64,000 nt of DNA. It comes from Fulvia fulva. Its lineage: Eukaryota; Ascomycota; Dothideomycetes; Mycosphaerellales; Mycosphaerellaceae. Numbering within the stretch: position 1 is the stretch's first letter; each line of letters begins with the position of its first letter. The notes beneath the pieces are model-generated. The model was not told the DNA's origin, ran no database searches, and worked only from the letters and a program-made list of their open reading frames with translations. The stretch spans positions 4,030,001-4,094,000 of the forward strand of contig NC_063016.1 of the NCBI RefSeq assembly GCF_020509005.1, in the 5' to 3' direction. Positions 55,237 to 64,000 of this stretch are shown piece after piece. Both the position numbers and the translations under genes were made by a program.

Positions 55237-55596
55237 TTAACGCACAACCTTCTGTCCCGTCGGCATACCCTCATCGAACCATTTCTCCAGCATCTCAATA
55301 TCTCTATCGTCGAGCGCAGGATCCTCCGTCCCATGTCATGCGATGAGAAAGCCCGACAGGTCGCCTGACTTTCCAGCTTTCTCGCCAGATTGATCGCTGG
55401 GAGTATCATGCCAGCTATTCTCCTCCACGATCTGGTCGCGAGTTTCGACTGTCGGATTTGCACAGAGGCGTTGAAGCAGTTCGAGAGAACCGCCGTCGAA
55501 GACAGCATCGTCTGGACTGCCGTGGCCGTTGATGATTGGTGTTACAAGTTTATGGTCCCGGATCTGTTCGCCAACGTTGAAGGTTGTGGCTGCCAT
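55237..55596 (-). CDS. Small acidic hypothetical protein, frame continues past TGA
   Basis: ATG at 55596 (MAATTFNVGEQIRDHKLVTP) gives 86 aa ending SGDLSGFLIA at TGA 55338-55336. The same frame continues 33 more codons to TAA at 55237 and still looks coding (HGTEDPALDDRDIEMLEKWF, then DEGMPTGQKVV). Either the TGA replaces a sense codon (TGG would give AWHGTED), or a short intron with a weak donor (GTCAGG or GTCGGG) ending CGATAG removes it. No family recognised. Convergent with CSL4. Confidence 0.45.
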
Positions 55597-56485
55597 GACT
55601 TGTGGTGATCGAGAATTCTATACTAGAGGTGTTGCAGGGACTTGGGAGCGCAGAAAGACACTGGATCTGAGCTGCTTGCTGCCTAGATCCCCAGAGCACA
55701 AACCCAAGTATTGAAGTACATGCCCCACATCTCATCCTGCACATGCGGCACAGTCTGCTTATCGGACGGTACGTGTATCGTCCATTCTTCAGACGAATAT
55801 CGAAACCTTGATGGAGCTCAGTGTGTGTACAGTCTGCCTCAGCGGGAGCAAGAGCTGTTGACCAAAGAGATGGCCGCTTCACCTGCAAGAGCAGAGCAAC
55901 AATGACCGGCGGGAAACGATCTAAGCAGCTTCGACGTACATGTACTCGAAATCATTAGAGAGAGTGGCGCGATTCAACGCTTCCACTTGATCGGCAGTTG
56001 CTGCGGTATGGTGGTAAGTAACGATTCCGCTGTGGGGCAAGCAGCCACCTCTTGTGTCTAAATCCGTCGCAGTATCCATGCCCTCAAAACAATGTGAATG
56101 CGTACATGTGGTTGTACTGTGAGTTGGACTGTCGCCGGTATCGGAAGGCCCATGCCAAGGCAAATAATCTGATCTTTGTTATCTCCCGTCGGATCTATCT
56201 CTGCAAGCGCCGACCGTCTCGTTCTTTCACGATACCAGCAGCACCATTTCCTCCGAGCCATCACTCCCGACGGTCAGGCAATACTCTGCTGAGGCGTCGA
56301 CGTTGACAGCACCGCGCTAGCCACCACAGCACGGCTGGCACGCCTCCGACAGGCAGCCTTATACCCGGGGATGCCGGGCGCCGCGTGACGCGCATCGCCT
56401 GCTTAACAATACAGCGACACCCACCCATCACACCACCACCGGAGCGACCTACCCCATCACCCGAACCATCGCGATCTGGACAAAC
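55597..56485. promoter_or_regulatory. Divergent 5' region
   Basis: Between starts at 55596 (minus) and 56486 (plus). Short frames on both strands; a GC-rich segment precedes 56400. No element called. Confidence 0.4.
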
Positions 56486-58295
56486 ATGGACAGTCTTGCG
56501 GTGGACAGGCTGGTGAAACAGCTGACGGCGGACTTCGATGCGCTACAGGACGAATACCAGAAGCTGCACGGCCAGCACGAAGCACTTGAGATGAAGTTGG
56601 CTACAGCACGAGAACAGGTGAGACAGTATTACTCCTTATACACTGCCTTTCTCCTCCCTTCACGTGATGCAACAACATTAGCTCTAGATCTGTAGCCCTT
56701 TGCGGCGTTGACAGATTTTCAAATTGACTCTGACTTCGTGTTGGAACTGCATACTACTTTGTGACGAGTATTTCACGAGCTGCGGCTAACATTAGGCACA
56801 GTATAATGAGCTAGCAAAGCTGTATGGCGCAGTGCGGCCAGCCACGCCTTCCTTGAGCCTCACGTCCTCTCCAGGACAACCGAAGGACGAAACCTTCGCG
56901 CCGAAAAGCTTGCCCGAGATGCTGGAAAGAAGTGACGATGGCGAGGTGAAAGAAGCAGCAGCCAAGGTCAGGAACGCGATTGCAGCAGCAACCGAATTGC
57001 GCCTTGGTCTGCCCACCGTGCTGGAAAGTACAGCGCAAGGTGTCAAGATATGGTCAGGACCATCTGCAGACAGACCTGAATGTTCAAGCTCGATGATGCC
57101 ATCTATATCAGAATCTCCACTGGAACAGGACTTTACTGTTGAGGGCAAACCTAGCAAGCTTGGCTGTCCCTTCGCTAGTATGGCGAACAAGAAGCTCAGC
57201 TCGCATGCAGCCAGCGTCCTGAGCAGGTACAACCAGAGCGGTAGTGCTGGAGCGCACGGTAGTGTTGCTGCCTCAAGCGCTCCGGCCAGCAACATCAGCC
57301 GGATCAACGGCAGGGACAGTTTCTCACAGAGACGAAGCAGAAGAGCCAGCTTCATGGACCCCATTAAGGCTGAGATATGTGGCCTGTCGGATCATGATGA
57401 ACCAGTTGCCAATCCCCCGGAGCCTGAACGAGTGGCGAGTCCCGCTAGACCACCGACAGTGAAGCCAGAAGTCGAGAATGCTGAAGCTGGCGTATGTCCT
57501 ATACGTTTCCTCGATCAGCATTCGCCAGAAGAGGTAGCTACGTACTTCGAGAAGCACAAGCACGAACTACCACGGAGTCACGAAGTCTGTGTCATGCGAT
57601 ATCAAAGTAACGACGAACAGATCAAGGAGCTGGACGCGAAGTATGGTAATCTCGTCTCCATGATCCAGGGCCTCGGTCAGAAACACAAAGACTATCTTCC
57701 GGAGGACCCAGACGAAGCAGAAGAGCAGCATCCAGAAGATGCACTGGATGATGCGAAGGTGCGCAAATGGGCTAGTAGCGTGAGCGCTCAAGCTCCCGAA
57801 GCAGATGATGCTGTTGAGTCTGAAGAGCGGCAGCCTCACTTCGATCGACCACTCCGAGATGTTCGTGTTGGAGAGTCTCCAAGTCGACCTTGGGGAGTAC
57901 AAGTACCCCTGCACTATCTCGAGCAGGACGATGCCGCTAGCGAGACTAGCAGCAAGCCTGCAAAGATCGCCACCACCGCGCCTCCAGACATGCCTCCTGT
58001 CGTTGAGGCCAAGAGCGCACCAACTGGCAGACCGGCAGGAAAATGTCCCTTTGGCCACGGCGCTGCGGCAACTCCACTCAGCCTACCCAAGCCTTCCGTC
58101 GACGTCACGCCAGCAGCGCCTGATGCGGACGCAGCTCCTAGGTCTGCTCAGACCAAACATCCTGCCCCTGCCGATACGACCTCCACGTCAAACAAGGGGC
58201 CATCAGTGATCTTCAATGGTCCAGTCTTCATCGGTTACAGTTCAGAAGATGCCGTCAAATTCCTGAAAGAGAGCGGCTATGGCATGAGCCATTGA
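56486..58295 (+). CDS. Conserved fungal-type protein with coiled coil and three Cys-Pro motifs
   Basis: Exon 1 56486-56617, a 184-bp intron (GTGAGA...GCACAG), exon 2 56802-58295; 541 aa. Residues 1-55 form a coiled coil (LVKQLTADFDALQDEYQKLH, then YNELAKLYGAV). The long remainder is mostly disordered and contains three Cys-Pro-hydrophobic motifs: KLGCPFAS (about 163), GVCPIRF (about 275) and GKCPFGHG (about 457). The second opens the best-ordered block: FLDQHSPEEVATYFEKHKHE, then LPRSHEVCVMRYQ and IKELDAKYGNLVSMIQGLGQ. The last 30 residues (VIFNGPVFIGYSSEDAVKFL) also look conserved. CP motifs of this kind bind heme in regulatory proteins, but here that is inference. No named family recalled. 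Confidence 0.75.
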
Positions 58296-60271
58296 GCTCC
58301 GATACCAGCGCCGCAGCCACGGCGTTCTTTGTTCCAGCGTTCCCGCGTTCCACGATTTTATGTTTCACGATGTCACGAACAGATACCGATGTGGTGCGCT
58401 TTTCCTGTAGCATAAGAATGAACAGACGTTAGTCTAGAGGACTATAATAAGACTTCCAACGGAAGTTGTCTCACTCCTTGCTTCATGCACGTAGGTTTCA
58501 TGCTGCACCACGTTGACCCTTCCTCCCTTTGCGGGGACCAAGACCTCGTATTACCAGACGATGGAATGACAGCCGGATCTCTGGGCAAAAGGCGATGCTA
58601 CCGTGGCTACGACAGGAGATGTCACCGCATGATGGAGCGTTGAAGTGTTCTGCACACCTTGCATGAACTCCAGTCGTGAAGGCTGCGAGGATGATCCGGG
58701 TGCAACACCGAAGTGGATGTCAAGTGTCATGTCAGGCGTTGTCTCACCGTCGTCTTGGAGCGCGCAGGAGAATGCACGCGATCGAGGATGACAGCGTGGC
58801 TCTGCGAATGTCGCTATGAGCTCGACGACCTCTACGTCTATAATGAAAGTCTTGACACCAGTTCCACATCACTTACCAAACGATTTTCTACGGTCTACTG
58901 AGTCAGATCGATCTCAATGCCAATGACCTCCATCTGCGAACATACTTTCGGATCACGACATGTTTCGATGCATGCTTAAAGCGACAGTTTCTTGCCTTTC
59001 AACTTTCGTAGTGATCTCAAAGTACAGATATCTGGGTTGATTGACAATCGTGAAACCCTCTCAGGACTGGATGTGACGATGAACGACTTTGGGTAGAGGC
59101 GATTTTCCTCCTGCTTTCGCGACCGCGATGTAGATACACAGACTGTCACATCCTTTCATCTTGTCAGTTGCCGATGACGAAATCAATATCTGATATGCGC
59201 CCCACGTTCCAGACCACCAATACCGAAGTTCACTAGAAGCGTGGCTCACATCGAATTTTCTTGAAGCCGAACGCACTTGTTGGCATCTCCACTTCCACTC
59301 CATGTCAAACGCTGAACTCCAGCCTGCAGAGATCAGGATTAGTGAGATCTGCTGGCGAGACATCGACATCATCTCAACGTCGCTTTTGTACAGATCCACG
59401 GACCGCGGGTGGCCTATCGATGCTGAACGAGGCAGAGTTGCAGCCCTAGTGTAGTGGAGCGAAGTTGTGGTTGACAAGGTCGGAGGTGGTCCGTAGCTTG
59501 TTCAGCAGTTCTGTAGGACGTGGAGGAATGGAGACAAGTTGCAGATGTGGTTCGTCGTTGGGCCTCATCTGTTGTTGAAGTGGACACTATTTGCCGTGCA
59601 AAGCTACCGTTCCAGATCCGGGGCGCTCTCTTTTTTCTTGTGCAACACATGATTTCGTTCCTCAATCAGGTGAAGTCCCACCTTACGGGGCACGATGTCC
59701 TAAATCTCGTGTCTAGTTCCCGTAGTGTATCTGTATCAGCCTAGCAAGCGTCGCCAAGGTCGCGTACAGATATGTAGGGAACGAGCACATCTCACCGATT
59801 CGGTCATGTAGTGGCGCAAGTGATCTATTCCGAACAGAACCAGCCTACGCGAAGCGGCAAACACTCAAATTGGGCAAGGCGCTACCATTCCCTCACGAAG
59901 ATCCTTGGTCTGCATCGGCAAGGATGTGCTGTCATCCTTGTCGCCTCGGAAATCGGTCCGTGGGAGGTGTGCTGGAGTATGTCGTAGTCGTCAGAGGATC
60001 TTAGCAATAACGGTTTCATTCAATTTGGCAACACTGTGGACAGTACTGTGGCCTTCACGCGTCTTAAGAATACAAACAGCGACACGTCTTCTTTACAATA
60101 ACAACCTTAGATACACTGGAAACAAAGACCTTGAAACAACGACCCGTCTTGCACAGCGCTCCAGGTCGCTGGAGCTCCCTTCCACGAGAGGAACCATTCT
60201 TTACGATCACTTTAAACGACGTGCTTGCCTCGCGCGCTCGAGTATCGTACCAGATCCCATCCGCAGTCGTC

Positions 60272-60298
60272 CTCGAGTGTTCGCAAGCTCACACGTCG
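60272..60298 (-). repeat. 27-bp dispersed motif, copy 3 (inverted, exact)
   Basis: Exact reverse complement of 2139-2165. Confidence 0.85.
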
Positions 60299-60342
60299 TC
60301 CTTAGTGCTCCGGGGGTACTCACTGCCCTTGTTGCTCGAGTG

Positions 60343-60369
60343 CTCGAGTGTCCGCAGGCTTACACGTCG
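60343..60369 (-). repeat. 27-bp dispersed motif, copy 4 (inverted, diverged)
   Basis: Reverse complement of the same motif with three mismatches, 71 bp after copy 3. Confidence 0.75.
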
Positions 60370-60825
60370 CACGTCGCAACTGCGGCTCGCTTGCCTTGGG
60401 CTTAGTTTGGATTGAAGGCAGCTTGTGGAAGCAGTCTAGATTGACGCTAGATTGCAGTGGACAGTGTGGTCGAGAAACAGTGGTTCAGAAAACGCGCTAA
60501 GTTCCTCTGACATTTAAGGATATCTGTGTGCTGCAAGGATCGACCGGGATATACTGTTGAGTGCGAAGCGCGTAGTCACATGTGATGGAACTGCATACGG
60601 TGCATTCGATATGTGATAATTGCGATGCGATACTGGCAGGCGAACGGTGTTGTGTGTCTTTGAACAAGAGCGCGCGTGGTGCGAGATGTGCATGCTGGAG
60701 TCAAGTAGTCAAGGCAGATGCGCGTTCTGCGCGGAATCCTGTGCCAGCTTTCCCAGTGAAAGACCTAGAATGGTTCCTTTGATACGGAAGTGATATTTGC
60801 ACAAGGCGATATTGATTTTGGAGTG

Positions 60826-62621
60826 CTACCAGACCAGAAGTACGAAACCCGACGTGATCAAGATGGACACCACTGCAGCCGTGATAGGAAACGACAAATC
60901 TGTTCGCAGTTCACTGGCGGTCCCCAGAGCAAGTCGTGTAGGGCTGGGCTTACCGGCAGAGGTTCCAGACGGCTCTGCATCGGTAGCAGTCGCGACGAGT
61001 GTCGGATGTCCATCAATCGTAGTCGGATGAGCGGTAGGCACCGTAGTCGCAGTCGAAGAGGCGCTGGCATGTCCGCAGAGTCCTGAGTCCTTTAGTTGCT
61101 TCTTCGGGTAAATCACCTTTGGAAGACCCTGACCCATAGGCACAGCAATATAGCCCGTGCTGTTCACCTTCAGATCGGTACAGGTCAGTATCTCGGTCAG
61201 CCTGGTATCAGGCTCGTAATCATGGTTCGTGATGTAGACCTCGAAGTCGGTCGTGTGAACACCATTGTTGTTGAGTACAATGATGGCCTGGCCACCTGCG
61301 TAACCTTTTCTCATAGCGAACGTGTGGTAGTCCTGGAAAATTACATCGGAGATATATGTCGTGTAGTTCCCGCTGTGCCGCACGAAATGATGACGAGCTT
61401 TCGTTAGAGTCGCAATATGCTTGTAGAATTCCGCGTTCGTGTCGTATCCAGCCTCCCACAGCGGGGCTCTGTTGATGTTCTCGACGGTGCCTCCGGTCAT
61501 ATGCTGCTCCTGGCCCTGGTATATGATCGGGATCCCATCGCCCATGATCGTATATGTGATGATGTTCTTCGCTTGCGACCTATCGTCTGTCATCTCCCGG
61601 AACCTCTTCACATCGTGATTCTCGCTAAATAATCCGTATGCTGTCGGATCAAGACAGTTATGTCTCGTCGTATAGATCGTTGACACTAGATCGTTGATAC
61701 TGCCAGTAGTACTTGAGAAGGTCCTGGTAAGCGGGTAGTAGATAGCATAGTTCAGAACGGAACCGATGGTCTCAGCCCAGCGGCATATCAACGTGTTGTC
61801 CCCATCCATGGTTTCCCCCGTGGCGAATACTCCTGCAGACTTGACGAAACCTTCGAAGAATTCGGGCTCAACGTTGACGGTGGTATCTAGTCGAAGCCCA
61901 TCGATGGAGTAGTTGCTGACAACGGATGAGATCCATTCACCTAGCATATCACGAACCAGTTCGTCCTCGGTGCGAAGGTCGGCAAGAGCCACGATGTCAT
62001 CGCCCAACCAACATCTTTCGACGTTCGTCTGATTGTCACTTCCGTCAACACGGCAGACGTCATGGAAGTACTTGCGATCGTTGAAAGGGTGGAACATGCT
62101 GTAGTCAACGTCCTGACCGGGACCTGCGTATGCTGAAGACTCATAAGCATATGGTGTATGGCGCTAAGGATTGACATACCCATGTGATTTACCACAACGT
62201 CGAGCATGATGTACATTCCCCGAGCGTGAACATTTTCGACCAACTCTTTTAGATCATCCTCGGTGCCAAAAGATGGATTGAGCGCATATAAGTCCTGTCC
62301 CCAGTAGCCAGTGTACGACTCGCCATTCCCAGTCGATGCTGTCAGCTGCGCCACGATAGGCGAGATCCAGATCGCATCGAATCCCATCCCTTCGATGTAG
62401 TCGAGTCTCTCACTGATGCCTCGCCATGAACCTCCACAGTACTGACCATCCACCACGTTACATTTGCCATGCTTCGATCCCTTCGTCCGTGAGAATCGGT
62501 CCGTCAAAACTTGGTAAACCACTCTTGTGCGCCAGTCATCAAGAGTGGCAGCAGAAGTCCACGCTCCAAAGAACAAGCAGAACACTGCTATTCCACAGCG
62601 TGTGTGCCACGAAGTAGTCAT
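60826..62621 (-). CDS. GPI-anchored alpha-amylase-family protein (GH13)
   Basis: Exon 1 62621-62180, intron 62179-62124 (GTATGT...ACGCAG, 56 bp), exon 2 62123-60826; 579 aa. A signal peptide (MTTSWHTRCGIAVFCLFFGA, cleaved after about residue 24) precedes the GH13 barrel. Region I LDVVVNHMG (about 142); region II GLRLDTTVN (about 224) with the nucleophile Asp; region III FATGETMDGD (about 250) with the acid/base Glu; region IV FSENHD (about 315) with the third Asp. The C-terminal 80 residues are Ser/Thr/Pro-rich, ending in a hydrophobic tail (FPITAAVVSILITSGFVLLV), a GPI-anchor signal. This architecture matches cell-wall amylases such as Aspergillus AmyD/AgtA, which act on alpha-glucans in the wall rather than on external starch. 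Confidence 0.92.
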
Positions 62622-64000
62622 TGTGCCTCAGACCACGGCTACTTGCAGTTGCATGATGCCGTGAGACGGCAGGAATTGGGGTACAGAGGCACACAAACGG
62701 AGGACGGGCAGACACCTTTGCGCCATCAGCACATTTTGTCGATGCTTGGGCTGATAGGTAACTGCGTATAGGGGTCAGACAGGCCTCGCAAGCATAATCA
62801 TCGATGATGTAGCGTTGAGTCCGACTTAGGGGTAGGGACAGTAAGAGAACACATACAGGTCTGCCATTCGCGTCGCCATCGGACTCCAATAATGGCAGCA
62901 CACATGTCGGCGAAACTCCAGAGGTCCGCCGCGTGCCCCACGACTGGATAGGCATTCTGTTGATATGCAAGGACGCCTCAACTCCCGGTGGCAAACTTAA
63001 CGGACTTTACGCTGTTTGACGTCCAAACAACGTTGCTGTGACGCTTCGTCGCGCCTCGTGCCGCAGAACGGGCTCCATATGACCCTGTCAGATGGCCTTT
63101 CACATCTTGAAGATCTCCATGATCAAGAGGAACACAGGCCGTTCGGATGCTGTGTGCCAATACCAAATCGTTCACGAACTGTGCTCTCCAGGCATGATAC
63201 TCCCCGGCTCCATCGTTTCCGATCGTGAGTGGCCAAGTGAGGCTGAAGCAGGCGTGTGCCGCGCGCCGTGATAGCGGATACCGAGCGTCAAATACGGACA
63301 GTCTGGCCGGTGGGTTGCAAGGAGGGGTGGCAGCGGAGAATCGCCGCAGGTTGGAAGCTGGCCCGCAGGCACATGTCGGCAGCACGATGCGACTCGCTGG
63401 TGGAATGCAGTGTGGATCAGGAACGATGCAGGAACCCATCGCTGCCGAAGGAGTTTCGGCAGCAACAGGCAGCTCGCACTGACGCAAAGCGCTCAACGGC
63501 TTGAACGCTGATTCGATCAGAGCAGGGGCGGCAAGGCCCGAGTCGCAGGGTTGTGGCATTGCTTGGGAGCTGCGAAAGGGAAAGCGCGACCCGCGCTGTG
63601 GAACCGCACCTTCTCTTAACGACACGAAACACATGCAGAATTTGCGCGATAGATAACAAATACTGCAATCTCTTCACATAGATTGAGGGAGCCATGCGTA
63701 GGGAAGGCAGCAGCGGTGGCGTGAATGCCATGTGTCGAAACCAGCGGCGTGGTCGAGGGTCGCGTGAGGGCAGGAGCAGCACGCGTTGCTGGCATGAAGG
63801 CTCGCAAGAATACCTCCTACGCATGGCACGCGTGGAGGCCATCAACACGGAGTAGTATGGAGTCCGATCGCGCTTTCTTCGGGCTGCCGGTGTGAGGAGA
63901 GGGCAAGCTGCAGCAGCAGGACAGCAGGCGAGTACAGAATCTTCAATCTTGTGTAACCACTGCAACGTTGGCGGGCCCGTTGCACTAGCCGAAAGAGACA
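62622..64000. other. Upstream region of the amylase gene to window end
   Basis: Frames up to 218 codons exist on the minus strand (62978-63634, 63417-63965) but mostly lack ATG or domain features and are Arg/Cys/Ser-rich, as expected for non-coding GC-rich DNA. No gene supported. Confidence 0.45.

Larger units (their letters stand above)
58296..60825. other. Intergenic, 2.5 kb, with dispersed repeat copies
   Basis: Between two genes with convergent 3' ends. No supported gene; the frames at 59061-59477 and 59905-60405 lack features. The stretch 60225-60400 is related to the repeat region at 1.9-2.2 kb. Confidence 0.5.

Noticed and set aside
23516..62621. Secondary-metabolite gene cluster
   Set aside because: A flavoprotein, two MFS transporters, a linalool-dehydratase-domain gene and an amylase are present, but no backbone synthase, P450 or cluster regulator, and they are interspersed with housekeeping genes.
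62978..63965. Minus-strand frames of 182 and 218 codons near the right edge
   Set aside because: Overlapping each other in different frames, Arg/Ser/Cys-rich, no recognisable domain.

Overview
The window is nuclear DNA of a filamentous ascomycete, most likely a Dothideomycete, though the species cannot be fixed from sequence alone. The evidence is: many short GT-AG introns (mostly 40-230 bp, typically 50-60, with CTNAC-type branch sites); Pezizomycotina-type families (CSL4, SNX41, epsin, PSR1-type phosphatase, GAC1, fungal OGFr-domain and linalool-dehydratase-domain proteins, GPI-anchored alpha-amylase); and a LINE retrotransposon carrying the CpA-to-TpA signature of repeat-induced point mutation (RIP). 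There are no operons, CRISPR arrays or rRNA genes, and I found no tRNA. Exon joins below were worked out by hand from splice sites and reading phase.

Region by region. 1-811: 5' part of an unknown minus-strand gene with a 9-bp minisatellite, running off the left edge. 1.4-2.8 kb: repeat-rich DNA. 2,792-7,692: a complete Tad1-like LINE (minus strand) between 14-bp target-site duplications; gag and EN-RT frames stay collinear but are riddled with RIP stops. 8.2-10.9 kb: a candidate small secreted protein and a tandem pair of diverged orphan paralogues. 12.8-28.8 kb: an RRM/RGG protein, the diflavin reductase TAH18, a BTB protein, a small membrane protein, a PSR1-type phosphatase, an FAD flavoprotein and the glycogen-targeting PP1 subunit GAC1. 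28.8-34.4 kb: gene-poor. 34.4-42 kb: an orphan HTH-like protein, mitochondrial BolA3, SNX41, an OGFr-domain protein and a DHA1-type MFS transporter interrupted by TGA. 42-47 kb: hypothetical genes and ribosomal protein eL8. 47.5-55 kb: epsin, a broken linalool-dehydratase-domain gene, a small basic protein, an FLVCR-like MFS transporter and exosome CSL4. 55-64 kb: a small hypothetical, a protein with three Cys-Pro motifs, 2.5 kb of non-genic DNA sharing a 27-bp motif with the left repeat region, and a GPI-anchored alpha-amylase.

Most genes are unrelated housekeeping genes and do not form one pathway. The unusual material is the RIP-mutated element with its flanking orphan and secreted genes, and three loci (MFS at 40.4 kb, linalool-dehydratase-domain at 50.2 kb, small gene at 55.2 kb) whose frames continue past in-frame stops or frameshifts.
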